Below are positions 16,779 through 29,387 of a stretch of 52,147 nucleotides of DNA, in pieces (positions within the stretch are counted from its first letter, which is position 1; the number at the start of each line of letters is the position of its first letter). The DNA lies in contig NZ_UYYD01000013.1 of the NCBI RefSeq assembly GCF_900625105.1, positions 1 through 52,147 on the forward strand, read 5' to 3'. Position numbers and translations under genes: made by a program. Source of the stretch: Agathobaculum sp. Marseille-P7918 (GTDB lineage: Bacteria; Bacillota; Clostridia; Oscillospirales; Butyricicoccaceae). The notes under the pieces are model-generated. The model saw only the letters and a list, made by a program, of their open reading frames with translations, ran no database searches and had not been told where the DNA came from.

Positions 16779-18950
16779 TCAGTTGGTGTCCACCGTGCGC
16801 GTCACGTCCACCACGCCCTTAATCGAGCGCAGGCGGCTGATGAGGTTATCCAGCTGATGCACGCCCGCGACGTCCACCATCGCGTTGATGACGCCGAAGC
16901 CGTCGTTGAGGTCACGCGCCGAGATCTCGTGCACGTTGATCTTGCAGGCGGCGAGCACGGCGGTCACGTCGCTCAGCACACCGATGCGGCTGCGGGTCGA
17001 AATCTGCAGGCCGGTCGAGAAGCGGTTCGAGCGGTCGGACGCGGCCAGATCCTCGTCCCACCACGCGCGTACCCAGCGGTCCGGGTCCTCGTGCATGTGG
17101 ACATTGACGCAGTCGCGCCGGTGGATGGACACACCATAGCCGCGCGTGACGAAGCCGACGATCTCGTCGCCCGGGATCGGCGTGCAGCAGCGCGCGAATT
17201 TGACCAGACAGTTGTCGATGCCCTCGACGACCACGCCGGTGGTCGACCGGGTGACGCGTTTGGGCTGCGGCTGGGCCGCGCGCTCGGCCTGCTCGCGCTG
17301 GCGGCGCAGCTTGCCGACGTCGTCCTTGACCTTGTTGATGACCTTGGTCAGCGTGATGCCGCCGTAGCCGATGGCGGCGTACAGCTCATCGAGCGTATTG
17401 AACGAGAACTTGTTGAGTGTATTTTTGCGCACTTCCTCGTTCTCGTAAAAGCCGTTGTACAGCAGGTTGGCGCGCAGTTCGCGGTCCAGATCCTCGCGGC
17501 CGTTGACGATGTTCTCTTCGCGGCACTCCTTTTTGAACCACTGCTTGATCTTGTTGCGCGCCTCGGTGGTCTTGACGATCTTGACCCAGTCACGGCTCGG
17601 GCCGTGCGCCTCCTTGGAGGTCAGGATCTCGACGATATCGCCGTTTTTCAGCTGGCTGTCGATCGGCGCGATGCGGCCGTTGATCTTGCAGCCGGTCATG
17701 CGGTTGCCGACCGCCGAGTGGATGGCGTAAGCAAGGTCGATCGGGGTCGCGCCCGCGGGCATGTTGACCACGTCGCCCTTGGGCGTAAAGACAAACACCT
17801 CGTCGGCAAACAGATCGACCTTGATGTTTTTGATAAAGTCCTCGGCCTCGGTGTCCTGCTGCGCTTCGAGCAGCTGGCGAATCCACGCGAAGGCTTCCTC
17901 GTTGCCCTTTTTGGTCAGGCCCTGCTTGTATTTCCAGTGCGCCGCGACGCCGTATTCCGCCATCTTGTGCATTTCGGTCGTGCGGATCTGCACCTCGAAC
18001 GGCACGCCCGCGCGGCCGATAACCGTCGTGTGCAGCGACTGGTAACCGTTGGGCTTGGGGGTCGAGATATAGTCCTTGAAGCGGCCCGGGATGGGCTTGT
18101 AGAGGTCGTGCACATAGCCGAGCACGTTGTAGCAGTCGGCCACGGTGTCCACGATCACGCGCACGGCGCAGATGTCGTAGATCTCGTCGATGGTCTTGTG
18201 CTGCGCGTACATCTTGCGGTAAATCGAGTAAATGTGCTTGACGCGCGCCGAAATCGTGTTTTTGATATGCGCCTCGGCGAGCTTTGCGCTGATGCGCTCC
18301 TGAATGCCCTTGAGGAACTCCTCGTGCTGCTCGCTCTGCTTTTTCAGGCCCTCGACGATCTCGTTGTAGCCGATCGGGTCGAGGATTTTGAGCGACAGGT
18401 CCTCGAGTTCCCACTTGATGCGGCTCATGCCCAGGCGGTGCGCGATCGGCGCGTAAATCTCCATGGTCTCCAGCGCCTTGTCGCGCTGCTTGCGCTCGGG
18501 CAGGAACTGGAAGGTGCGCGCGTTGTGCAGGCGGTCGGCCAGCTTGATCAGGATGACGCGGATGTCCTTGGCCATCGCCAAGAACATTTTGCGCAGGTCC
18601 TCGAACTGCTCCTGCTCCTTGGAGTAGCGCAGCATGCCCAGACGCGTGACGCCGTCGACCAGTTCCGCGACCGGCGTGCCGAATTTATTCTCGATCTCCT
18701 TGTAGCCGAAGTTGGTGTCCTCGATACAGTCATGCAGCAGCGCCGCGCAGATCGAGTCGGTGTCCAGACCCATTTCGACCACGATCTCCGCGACCGAAAC
18801 CGGATGGATGATATACGGCTCGCCGTTTTTGCGTTTTTGGCCCTCATGCGCGGCGGCCGCGCACTCATAAGCTGCACGGATTTTACGGATGTTGGCCTGC
18901 GGATTCTGCTTCTGCACGCGCTCGATCAAAAAATCCAGTTTATTCTGCAT
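16779..18950 (-). CDS. rel: Bifunctional (p)ppGpp synthetase/hydrolase
   Basis: 723 residues, a full-length long RSH enzyme. The HD hydrolase domain has an intact HDxxED (LLHDCIEDT). The synthetase domain has GRFKDYISTPKPNGYQSLHT, where RFKD is the RxKD form seen in bifunctional rather than synthetase-only enzymes. TGS, helical/zinc-finger (FARCCTPIPGDE) and C-terminal ACT domains follow. Start 18950 is preferred because the protein then opens MQNKLDFL like other Rel proteins, with GGGGAACGAAGT upstream; in-frame ATGs exist at 18965 and 18998. It follows recJ by 19 nt. Confidence 0.95.
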   Translation of the reverse strand: MQNKLDFLIERVQKQNPQANIRKIRAAYECAAAAHEGQKRKNGEPYIIHPVSVAEIVVEMGLDTDSICAALLHDCIEDTNFGYKEIENKFGTPVAELVDGVTRLGMLRYSKEQEQFEDLRKMFLAMAKDIRVILIKLADRLHNARTFQFLPERKQRDKALETMEIYAPIAHRLGMSRIKWELEDLSLKILDPIGYNEIVEGLKKQSEQHEEFLKGIQERISAKLAEAHIKNTISARVKHIYSIYRKMYAQHKTIDEIYDICAVRVIVDTVADCYNVLGYVHDLYKPIPGRFKDYISTPKPNGYQSLHTTVIGRAGVPFEVQIRTTEMHKMAEYGVAAHWKYKQGLTKKGNEEAFAWIRQLLEAQQDTEAEDFIKNIKVDLFADEVFVFTPKGDVVNMPAGATPIDLAYAIHSAVGNRMTGCKINGRIAPIDSQLKNGDIVEILTSKEAHGPSRDWVKIVKTTEARNKIKQWFKKECREENIVNGREDLDRELRANLLYNGFYENEEVRKNTLNKFSFNTLDELYAAIGYGGITLTKVINKVKDDVGKLRRQREQAERAAQPQPKRVTRSTTGVVVEGIDNCLVKFARCCTPIPGDEIVGFVTRGYGVSIHRRDCVNVHMHEDPDRWVRAWWDEDLAASDRSNRFSTGLQISTRSRIGVLSDVTAVLAACKINVHEISARDLNDGFGVINAMVDVAGVHQLDNLISRLRSIKGVVDVTRTVDTN

Positions 18951-18969
18951 ACTTCGTTCCCCCATTCCG

Positions 18970-21045
18970 TTATCCCGCCATGCTTTGCAGCGTGGCAAGG
19001 ACGACCGAACCAGATATATCCGCCTTACCCTCGTAAGGCTTGAGCAGGATGTTGAGCATCCCTTCCTTGAAATGATAGCTGATCAGCCCGGACTCGGAAA
19101 ACACGTCCAGGCAGACGAACAGCTTGCCGATGTTGATGTCGCGGCGGCTCTCCCACGCCACGCGGCGCGAAAGCGCGCCGTCCGGCACGGACAGGCGTCC
19201 GTCCTCCGCGCGGCACACGATATGCCGCCACACCGCCACCAGATCCTTGCGGTCGGGCAGCAGCATGCGCGCCTGGACCGCGGTCAGCGGCCCATCGGCC
19301 ATATAAGGATTGTACACATTGAGCAGTTTCTGATCCGCCAGATGCTCGCAATCGCTCAGCTGCGCGTCGCTCAGCGTCAGCTGCACCGTGCGGCGGCCGC
19401 GGAACTCGTTGATCTCCAGATGGAACGCGGCATCGACGTAGTTGCCCTCGACAAAGCCGAGGCCGCCCGCGCCCGTGCCGAACCAGATGGCGGAAAAGCG
19501 CACGCCGTCCTTGATGAGCGTCATGCGCACATGGCGGTCGCTGGAAATGGGCGTGATATCCTCCACGACCATGTCCTTCATGCAGAACACCGGCTCGGCA
19601 TTGCGCATGCCGTACGGCTCCAAAACCGAAAGCGCCTCGATGTTCTCTTCGGTCAGCCATTCCGGGCGCACCATGCAGTCGATGTGCAGCTGCGGGATGA
19701 GCTCGGCCATGGAAACATGGCTTTCGGCATAGTCGCGCAGACGCGCGCGCAGCGCATCCACCTTGTCAGCGTCCACGGTCAGGCCGGCGGCCAGCGCGTG
19801 CCCGCCGTAGCGCTCGAGCAGGTCCTCGCACGAGGTCAGCGCGTCGAACAGGTTAAACCCGCCCACCGAGCGGCCCGAGCCCTTGCCCGTGCCGTCCTCG
19901 TCGAGCGAGATGAGCACCACCGGGCAGCCGTACCGGTCGCACAGGCGGGAACAGACGATGCCGATCACGCCGTGGTGCCAGCCTTTTTCCGCCAGCACGA
20001 TGATTTTATCCTCCAGCGGATTGTATTCCTTGCGCAAGCGCGCGAGCGCCTGCTCCAAAATCTTGTTTTCTTCGTTCTGCCGCAGCTTGTTCTGCTCGCA
20101 CAGCTGCGCGGCCAGCTTTTGCGCGCGCACGGGGTCGTGCGTCAGGAACAGCTCGGCGGCCAGTTCCGCGCGGCCCATGCGCCCCGCCGCGTTGATGCGC
20201 GGCGCCAGCACGAAGCTGATGGTGGACGAAGTCAGGCGTTTGTGCTTCATGCCCGCCTCGCGCAGCAGCATTTCCAGGCCGACGTTGCCGGTCGCGGCCA
20301 TTTTTTTGAGCCCAGCGGCCACGATGATGCGGTTTTCACCCGTGATGGGCATGACGTCCGCCACCGTGCCCAGCGCCACCAGATCGGCGTAGCGGTCAAG
20401 CACGGTCCGGGCATTGCCCTCGAGCGCGCAGATCAGCTTGAACGCGACGCCCACGCCCGCGAGGCTGTCGAACGGATAGGTGCAATCCGGCCGCTTGTAA
20501 TCGACCACGGCGTCCGCCGCGGGCAGCGTCTCGTGGCACTCGTGGTGGTCGGTGATGACCACCTGCATACCCAGCTCGCGCGCGACCGCGATCTCCTCGT
20601 CCCCGGTGATGCCCGAGTCCACCGTGATGAGCAGACGGGTGCCCTTTTCATAGAGCTGTTCCATCGCCGCGCGGGACAGGCCGTACCCCTCCCGCAGGCG
20701 GTTGGGGATATAATATTCACACTCGGCGCCAAGGCTGCGCAGATAATCCACCAGCGTGCAGGTGGCGGTCACGCCATCCACATCATAATCGCCGTAGACC
20801 ACGATATGCTCACCGCGTGCGATCGCGCCGCGGATGACCGCGACGGCTTTGTCCATGTCGGCCAGCAGGAACGGGTCGTGCAGGCCGGATAAGTCGCAGC
20901 TCAGGTAATCGGCTGCGGCCTCGGGCGTGTCGATGCCGCGCGCCACCAGGACGGCTGCGGTCAGCGGGGCATACCCGCCCTCCTCCGACAAGGCGCGCAC
21001 GCGCGCCTCGTCGGGGTCGGCGATCACCCATCGCTTTGTTTTCAT
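18970..21045 (-). CDS. recJ: Single-stranded-DNA-specific exonuclease RecJ
   Basis: 691 residues. DHH-family 5'-3' exonuclease in recombination and mismatch/base-excision repair. Metal-binding motifs are visible: VVYGDYDVDGVTAT, ITVDSGITG, VVITDHHECHE and the later ERYGGHALAAGLT. The recJ-rel order is common in Bacillota. The start at 21045 follows a GAGGGAGTCAT stretch. Probable first gene of the recJ-rel transcript. Confidence 0.95.
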   Translation of the reverse strand: MKTKRWVIADPDEARVRALSEEGGYAPLTAAVLVARGIDTPEAAADYLSCDLSGLHDPFLLADMDKAVAVIRGAIARGEHIVVYGDYDVDGVTATCTLVDYLRSLGAECEYYIPNRLREGYGLSRAAMEQLYEKGTRLLITVDSGITGDEEIAVARELGMQVVITDHHECHETLPAADAVVDYKRPDCTYPFDSLAGVGVAFKLICALEGNARTVLDRYADLVALGTVADVMPITGENRIIVAAGLKKMAATGNVGLEMLLREAGMKHKRLTSSTISFVLAPRINAAGRMGRAELAAELFLTHDPVRAQKLAAQLCEQNKLRQNEENKILEQALARLRKEYNPLEDKIIVLAEKGWHHGVIGIVCSRLCDRYGCPVVLISLDEDGTGKGSGRSVGGFNLFDALTSCEDLLERYGGHALAAGLTVDADKVDALRARLRDYAESHVSMAELIPQLHIDCMVRPEWLTEENIEALSVLEPYGMRNAEPVFCMKDMVVEDITPISSDRHVRMTLIKDGVRFSAIWFGTGAGGLGFVEGNYVDAAFHLEINEFRGRRTVQLTLSDAQLSDCEHLADQKLLNVYNPYMADGPLTAVQARMLLPDRKDLVAVWRHIVCRAEDGRLSVPDGALSRRVAWESRRDINIGKLFVCLDVFSESGLISYHFKEGMLNILLKPYEGKADISGSVVLATLQSMAG

Positions 21046-21124
21046 ATGACTCCCTCATTTATTTTATATTACCATTATTATACCAAAACACGCCACAAAG
21101 CTCAACATTTTTATGCAAATTGTC

Positions 21125-21161
21125 AAAAGCGGGCATTCCGCATGGAAATGCCCGCTTTTTT
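21125..21161 (-). terminator. Terminator after uvrA
   Basis: Hairpin AAAAGCGGGCATT / AATGCCCGCTTTTTT between the uvrA stop (21178) and the recJ start. It can terminate minus-strand transcription from uvrA. Confidence 0.8.
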
Positions 21162-21177
21162 CGTTCGGAAAAGCGCG

Positions 21178-24024
<2,847 letters not shown>

Positions 24025-24093
24025 GATGTGTTCTGCTTCATCCTCACTTGTGTTTTGATACGCTCTGTGCTCTCTTTGCTTAGCATGCCGCGT

Positions 24094-24915
24094 TCAGATC
24101 GCAACGATACTGCCCGCGGACAAAAACGCGATGCGCTCGCCCAGCGTCCCGCGCAGCACGTCATAGGCGTGCGGGCCGGTGCAGTGGCAGGTGTAATAGC
24201 GGCTGTCCGTCTGCGCAAGGCGCGACGCGACCGCGCGGATCTTTTCGTCCGGCTCGCTCTTGCCAGAAGACGGGCTGAACAGGTGCATGCCGCCCACGAC
24301 CACATCCGGGTCGCGGCCGAGCAGCTTCTTCGCCCGCGCGCAGATATTCAGGACGCCCCGATGCGCACAGCCGGTAAACAGCACCGCTTTTTCCCCTTCG
24401 CGCACGAGCAGGCTTTGCTCATGGGTAAAGCGGTCGGGGACGTACTGCCCGTTTTCCCGCTCGTACAGCGTGCGGTTGCCAGAGGGGACGCAGTCCGCGC
24501 CCGTGATATCGGAAAACAGCGTCAATTTAGCGTCAATCTGCGTCACACCCGACACGCGCCGCAGGCGCGGGTTGGTTTGCAGCGCCGTGTCCAGACCGAT
24601 ATCCCGAATGCCCTCCGGCTTGTGCGAAAAGTGCGGCTCAAACGCCTGCGTATGCACATAGACCGGCGCATGGTTATTGACGCCCAGAAACGCCGCGAGT
24701 CCGCCGCCGTGGTCATAGTGGCCGTGCGAAACAAACGCCGTGTCCACTTTGGACAGGTCAATTCCCAGCGCTTCCGCGTTTTTCAAAAACAAATCGGTCT
24801 GCCCCATGTCAAACAGCAGCCTGCGGTTTTCGGTCTCGATATAAAAGCTCAGCCCGTGCTCGCAGACAAAGTCCGGCGCGCACGCGGTATCCTCCATGAG
24901 CGTGAAAATCCTCAT
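24094..24915 (-). CDS. MBL-fold metallohydrolase
   Basis: 273 residues. The metallo-beta-lactamase motif is [13 protein letters not shown], with later His ligands in the FTGCAHRG and HCTGPHAYD segments. It resembles the archaeal/bacterial subgroup annotated as 7,8-dihydropterin-6-methyl-4-(beta-D-ribofuranosyl)aminobenzene 5'-phosphate synthase, but that activity is not established for bacterial members. Its start overlaps the uvrB stop by 4 nt (ATGA), so it is translationally coupled between uvrB and uvrA. A link to DNA repair is suggested only by this placement. Confidence 0.85.
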   Translation of the reverse strand: MRIFTLMEDTACAPDFVCEHGLSFYIETENRRLLFDMGQTDLFLKNAEALGIDLSKVDTAFVSHGHYDHGGGLAAFLGVNNHAPVYVHTQAFEPHFSHKPEGIRDIGLDTALQTNPRLRRVSGVTQIDAKLTLFSDITGADCVPSGNRTLYERENGQYVPDRFTHEQSLLVREGEKAVLFTGCAHRGVLNICARAKKLLGRDPDVVVGGMHLFSPSSGKSEPDEKIRAVASRLAQTDSRYYTCHCTGPHAYDVLRGTLGERIAFLSAGSIVAI

Positions 24916-26870
24916 TTTCCTTCCTCCAGCGCCCGGATCTGGTCACGCAGCTGCGCCGCGATCTCGAATTCCAGCATCTTGGCCGCTTCCTTCATCTGCT
25001 TGGTCAGGCGGGCGATCTCCTGCTGCTTTTCGCCCTTGGTGCGCAGCTTCTTTTTGCTGCTCGTCGGCACGTTGGACGTGATTTCGATGACGTCCTGCAC
25101 CTTTTTGTGCACCGATTTGGGCACGATGCCGTGCGCCTTGTTGAACGCTTCCTGCAAGGCGCGGCGGCGCTCGGTCTCGTCCATCGCGCGGCGCATCGAG
25201 GGCGTGATGCTGTCCGCGTACAGCACGACCATGCCGTGCTCATTGCGCGCGGCGCGGCCGATGGTCTGGATGAGTGAGGTCTCGGAACGCAAAAAGCCCT
25301 CCTTATCCGCGTCGAGGATCGCGACGAGCGACACCTCGGGGATATCCAGGCCCTCACGCAGCAGATTGATGCCGACCAGCACGTCGAACACGCCCAAGCG
25401 CAAGTCGCGCACCAGCTCCTGCCGCTCGATGGTTTTGACGTCGTGATGCATATAGCGCACCTTGATGCCCGCGGTTTCGAGGTAGCCGGTCAGGTCCTCG
25501 GCCATCTTTTTGGTCAGCGTGGTCACCAGCACGCGCTCGCCCTTGGCCGTGCGCGCGTTGATCTCGCCGATCAGGTCATCGATCTGCCCTTCGACCGGGC
25601 GCACGACCACTTCCGGGTCGAGCAGACCGGTCGGGCGGATGACCTGCTCGACCACCTGTCCCGAGCGCGACAGCTCGTACTCGCCGGGCGTCGCGGAAAC
25701 GTACACAATTTGATTGAGGCGCTCGTTGAACTCGTCGAAGTTCAGCGGGCGGTTATCATACGCCGAAGGCAGGCGGAAGCCGTTTTCGACCAGACTTTCC
25801 TTGCGGGCGCGGTCGCCGTGGTACATGGCGCGCACCTGCGGGAGCGTGACGTGGCTCTCGTCCACGATCAGCAGAAAATCCTTGGGGAAATAGTCAATCA
25901 GGGTAAAGGGCGCCGACCCCGGCGCGCGGCGGGACAGCACGCGCGAATAGTTCTCGATGCCGCTGCAAAAGCCGATCTCCTGCAGCATTTCGATGTCGTA
26001 CCGCGTGCGCTGCGCGATGCGCTGCGCCTCGATCAGCTTGCCGTTGGCCTCGAAATACTTGACGCGCTCTTCCAGCTCGTCCTCCAAATCTTGGATGGCG
26101 GCCTGCAATTTGTCCTTGGGCGTGACATAGTGGCTCGCCGGGAAGATCGCGGTGTGCCCCAGCTCGCCCAGCACCACGCCGGTCAGCGGATTGATGCGGC
26201 TGATGCGATCGACCTCGTCGCCGAAAAACTCGATGCGCACCACGTCCTCATCCGAGTAAACCGGCCAGACCTCGACCGTGTCGCCGCGCACGCGGAAGCG
26301 GTTGCGCTCGAAGGCAATGTCGTTGCGCTCATACTGGATATCAATAAGCCGGTGGATGAGCGTTTCGCGGCTGATCTCCATGCCGGGACGCAGCGAAATG
26401 ACCATCTTCTTATAGTCGATCGGGTCGCCGAGCGAGTAAATGCACGACACCGACGAGACGATGATGACGTCCCGCCGCTCGGAAAGCGCCGAGGTCGCGG
26501 AGTGGCGCAGGCGGTCGATCTCGTCGTTGATCGCGGAGTCTTTTTCGATATAGGTATCGGTCGAGGCGATGTAGGCCTCGGGCTGATAATAGTCATAGTA
26601 AGAGACAAAATACTCGACCGCGTTATCCGGGAAGAACTCCCGCAGCTCGGTACACAGCTGCGCGGCGAGCGTTTTGTTGTGCGCGAGCACCAGCGTCGGC
26701 CGCTGGGTCTGCTCGATGATGTTGGCCATGGTGAAGGTCTTGCCCGAGCCGGTCACGCCCATCAGGGTCTGCTCGGTCAGGCCGTTTTGGATGCCCTCCA
26801 CCAGCTTTGCGACCGCTTCCGGCTGGTCGCCCGCCATTTTATATGGGCTTACAATGTGAAAATCCGGCAT
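24912..26870 (-). CDS. uvrB: Excinuclease ABC subunit B
   Basis: 652 residues, full length. Helicase-like subunit that verifies damage and loads UvrC. Walker A is [12 protein letters not shown], the beta-hairpin region is [20 protein letters not shown], later helicase motifs include [20 protein letters not shown] and QTIGRAARN, and the C-terminal UVR motif that binds UvrC ends the protein. It lies 3 nt after radC and overlaps the MBL gene. Confidence 0.97.
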   Translation of the reverse strand: MPDFHIVSPYKMAGDQPEAVAKLVEGIQNGLTEQTLMGVTGSGKTFTMANIIEQTQRPTLVLAHNKTLAAQLCTELREFFPDNAVEYFVSYYDYYQPEAYIASTDTYIEKDSAINDEIDRLRHSATSALSERRDVIIVSSVSCIYSLGDPIDYKKMVISLRPGMEISRETLIHRLIDIQYERNDIAFERNRFRVRGDTVEVWPVYSDEDVVRIEFFGDEVDRISRINPLTGVVLGELGHTAIFPASHYVTPKDKLQAAIQDLEDELEERVKYFEANGKLIEAQRIAQRTRYDIEMLQEIGFCSGIENYSRVLSRRAPGSAPFTLIDYFPKDFLLIVDESHVTLPQVRAMYHGDRARKESLVENGFRLPSAYDNRPLNFDEFNERLNQIVYVSATPGEYELSRSGQVVEQVIRPTGLLDPEVVVRPVEGQIDDLIGEINARTAKGERVLVTTLTKKMAEDLTGYLETAGIKVRYMHHDVKTIERQELVRDLRLGVFDVLVGINLLREGLDIPEVSLVAILDADKEGFLRSETSLIQTIGRAARNEHGMVVLYADSITPSMRRAMDETERRRALQEAFNKAHGIVPKSVHKKVQDVIEITSNVPTSSKKKLRTKGEKQQEIARLTKQMKEAAKMLEFEIAAQLRDQIRALEEGK

Positions 26871-26873
26871 GTT

Positions 26874-27578
26874 TTACCTCCTCTGTCCCAGCTGGCCGGC
26901 GCGCAGCTTGCGGATGGATGTATATTTTCCGCGCGCCACGACGCAGTGGTCCACCAGTTCCAGCCCCAGCCCGGCGAGCGTCTGCTCCAGCCGGCGTGTG
27001 GCCAGCAGATCGGATTCGGACGGTGTGACCGTCCCGTTCGGGTGGTTGTGCGCCAGCGCCACGCCCGATGCGTCGCACAGCAGCGCGGTCCGGGCGATCT
27101 TGTAGGCGTCCACCGTCACCTGCGTATGGCCGCCGCGGGCGATCTCCTCGCACTTGATCACGCGGCCCGCCCCGTCCAGATAAGCGGCCAGCAACACCTC
27201 GTCCTGCTCGCCCGCAAACTGCGGCACGAAATAGGCGCCGATGCGTTCGATGGTGTTGAGCCTGTCGCTGTGCCGCTCGCTTTTGGCGACGTCCTGCTGA
27301 TACCGCGCGCACATCGCATACGCCAGCCGGAGCAGCGTGGCCGCGCGCGGCCCGATGCCCTCCACCTCGCAGAGCTGCTCAGCCGGCGCTTCCAGCACCG
27401 CGTGCAGCGAACCGAAGCGCGCGAGCAGCCGGTGCGCGGTCGGGTTGGTATCCACGCGCGGGATGGCGAAAAACAGCAAAAGCTCGAGCGCCTCATGGTC
27501 GCTGAACACGTCCAGCCCGAACCGGCGGAACTTTTCCAGCACGCGCTCGCGATGGTTCTGATGCAGCTTTTCCGCCAT
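26874..27578 (-). CDS. radC: RadC-family JAB/MPN metalloprotein
   Basis: 234 residues from the ATG at 27578, which follows GAGGAGGGCGAAGGC. A helix-hairpin-helix region (LCEVEGIGPRAATLLRLAYAM) precedes the JAB1/MPN domain with metal ligands in HNHPNGTVTPSESD. RadC was named for repair, but that role is doubtful and the biochemical function is uncertain. Here it heads a run with uvrB, the MBL gene and uvrA. Confidence 0.9.
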   Translation of the reverse strand: MAEKLHQNHRERVLEKFRRFGLDVFSDHEALELLLFFAIPRVDTNPTAHRLLARFGSLHAVLEAPAEQLCEVEGIGPRAATLLRLAYAMCARYQQDVAKSERHSDRLNTIERIGAYFVPQFAGEQDEVLLAAYLDGAGRVIKCEEIARGGHTQVTVDAYKIARTALLCDASGVALAHNHPNGTVTPSESDLLATRRLEQTLAGLGLELVDHCVVARGKYTSIRKLRAGQLGQRR

Positions 27579-27601
27579 GCCTTCGCCCTCCTCTTTGGTG
27601 T

Positions 27602-28201
27602 TTACAGATGGATGCGCTGTTCGGCCTGCCGCAGCGCACGCGCCACCAGCGGGCTGTCCTGAATCTCGGGGAACGGGACGGTCGGCTGCGGCTCGCCCTC
27701 GTGCGGGCGCAGGATCTTGCCCATCCACAATACGTCCCGCCACTGGCCGAACTTGTACATACTCTCCTGATAGGCGCCCGAGATGATAAAGCCCATCGCC
27801 TTGTGGAACTTCATCGAGCGCTCGTTGGGCGAAGTGATGCCGACATAGATGTTATAGTATCCCTGCATGGCAAGCAGTTCAAACAGCGCGGCATAGATCG
27901 CGCCCGCGATGCCGTGGCGGTGCCACTCCTGCGCGACGTAGATCGACGTCTCGACCGACCACTGATAGGCCGCGCGCGTGCGGTGCGGGGACGCATAGCC
28001 GTAGCCGACGACTTCACCGTCGATCGTGCACACGAGCCACGGCAGGCGCTCGCCATAGGTGCGCATGCGCCCGAGGAATTCCTCGAGCGTGGGCGGCTCG
28101 TATTCGCTCGACACGGTGGTCTGGATCACATACGGCGCATACAGCGCCAGCATATCGGCCGCGTCGCTTTCCTTTGCGACGCGCAAAACAACTTCCGACA
28201 T
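27602..28201 (-). CDS. GNAT acetyltransferase, phosphinothricin/methionine-sulfoximine type
   Basis: 199 residues. The first 165 match the PAT/MddA-like GNAT group: LYAPYVIQTTVSSEYEPPTL, then the acetyl-CoA loop WHRHGIAGAIYAALFELL, and NERSMKFHKAMGFIISGAYQ. Members N-acetylate phosphinothricin, methionine sulfoximine or related amino acids. A C-terminal ~30 residue extension is unusual. It precedes radC by 23 nt and is likely the first gene of this transcript. Confidence 0.85.
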   Translation of the reverse strand: MSEVVLRVAKESDAADMLALYAPYVIQTTVSSEYEPPTLEEFLGRMRTYGERLPWLVCTIDGEVVGYGYASPHRTRAAYQWSVETSIYVAQEWHRHGIAGAIYAALFELLAMQGYYNIYVGITSPNERSMKFHKAMGFIISGAYQESMYKFGQWRDVLWMGKILRPHEGEPQPTVPFPEIQDSPLVARALRQAEQRIHL

Positions 28202-28391
28202 AGTTTTTCTCTCCCGTTGCGATATTTTCCGTCATTCTATTATACCGCGCGGGCTTGGCTTGTTCAACCGGTTTTTGCCGCTTTTGCCGCCAAAAATCGT
28301 ACATGCGTTCGCCTGTTCTTTTGTGCGCTTTTCCGGCAAAATCGAACAACGGAAACCGCTGTAAAACGCGCATCCTTGTCCGCTCAGCCGA

Positions 28392-28420
28392 TTGCTTTTT
28401 CCCGTTGTTTGGGGTATACT
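28392..28420 (+). promoter_or_regulatory. Promoter of the DUF4364-lrgAB operon
   Basis: -35 TTGCTT (28392-28397), 17-bp spacer, -10 TATACT (28415-28420), 38 nt before the start codon at 28459. The rest of the 28202-28391 gap shows no gene. Confidence 0.65.
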
Positions 28421-28458
28421 ACTGTAAGCGATTTTTCAATAAGGGAGGCTTGCGCATT

Positions 28459-29013
28459 ATGGTTCGTCATGGTTTCATTCACTCGAAAGAAGATATCAAA
28501 TTTCTCGTTCTGTTCGCGATGGATTTGCTGCCCTTTCCGGTCAGCTTCAGCACGGTCGTGGATCTGACGACCTGGTGCGATGAGGGCTTCGGTTATTTTG
28601 AACTGAGCGAAGCCTTTTATGAGATGGTGCCCACCGGCCACATCGAGGAGGTCCCCGGCGATCCCGAGCCCACTTACCGCATTACGGACAAGGGCCGTGA
28701 AGCCACGCATGTGTTTGAAAAGCAGCTGCCCTATCCGGTGCGCGAAGCCGCACAGCGCTCCGCGCTGCGCGTGGTGCGCCAGATCCGGCGGGACGCGGCC
28801 ATCCACACGTCGGTGACCGAGCGCAGCGAAAACGACCTGACCGTCCGCATGGAGATGGAGCAGGTGTTCGCCGTGGAGATGGCAGTGGTCAGCCGCGGAC
28901 AGGCCGCGATGCTCGAGCGCACCTTCAAAAACAACGCGGAGGCGATCTACCAGACCTTATTGAGTGCCATGACCGCAGATTACGAAACCGAGAAAGAAGA
29001 CGAAACCCCTTGA
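28459..29013 (+). CDS. DUF4364-family protein, probable winged-helix regulator
   Basis: 184 residues from the ATG at 28459, which follows AAGGGAGGC. The N-terminal ~90 residues have the layout of a winged helix (KEDIKFLVLFAMDLLPFPVSF, then ITDKGREATHVFEKQLP), typical of the Clostridia DUF4364 family. The C-terminal part is mixed alpha/beta. Its stop overlaps the TTG start of lrgA (TTGA), suggesting it is cotranscribed with, and may control, the two membrane proteins. Function not established. Confidence 0.75.
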   Translation: MVRHGFIHSKEDIKFLVLFAMDLLPFPVSFSTVVDLTTWCDEGFGYFELSEAFYEMVPTGHIEEVPGDPEPTYRITDKGREATHVFEKQLPYPVREAAQRSALRVVRQIRRDAAIHTSVTERSENDLTVRMEMEQVFAVEMAVVSRGQAAMLERTFKNNAEAIYQTLLSAMTADYETEKEDETP

Positions 29014-29387
29014 ACTACATTAAGCAACTGGGCGTACTGCTCGCCTGCTGCGTCGCAGGCGACGCGCTTTCCACTCTGCTGCGCGGTGCGCTGCCCGGCA
29101 ATGTGCTCGGGCTGACGCTGCTGCTCCTGCTGTTGATCTTTGGCCCCATTCAGGAGCACCATGTGGCGCATACGGCGGATTTTCTGCTGCAAAACATGGC
29201 CTTTTTCTTCCTGCCCGCCTGTCTGGGCGTGCTCGAAATCTTCGCGCAGATCAAAAGCGAGATTCTGGCCATCCTCGCGGTGTGCGTGCTGACCACGCTC
29301 TGCACTGCGGCGGCCACCGCGCTGACCGTCCACATCGTATTCCGCCTGCAGAACCGCGAAAGTGAGGAGGCGTTCGACCATGACTGA
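29010..29387 (+). CDS. lrgA: LrgA/CidA-family holin-like membrane protein
   Basis: 125 residues with four predicted membrane helices: LGVLLACCVAGDALSTLL, VLGLTLLLLLLIFGPI, FFLPACLGVLEIF and ILAVCVLTTLCTAAATAL. It has the family motif GNVLGLTLLLLLL (compare PGxxxGMxLLFxLL). The start is TTG at 29010, overlapping the preceding stop. Partner of LrgB; the pair affects murein hydrolase activity or, in some species, pyruvate uptake. The C-terminus overlaps lrgB by 8 nt. Confidence 0.88.
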   Translation: MNYIKQLGVLLACCVAGDALSTLLRGALPGNVLGLTLLLLLLIFGPIQEHHVAHTADFLLQNMAFFFLPACLGVLEIFAQIKSEILAILAVCVLTTLCTAAATALTVHIVFRLQNRESEEAFDHD

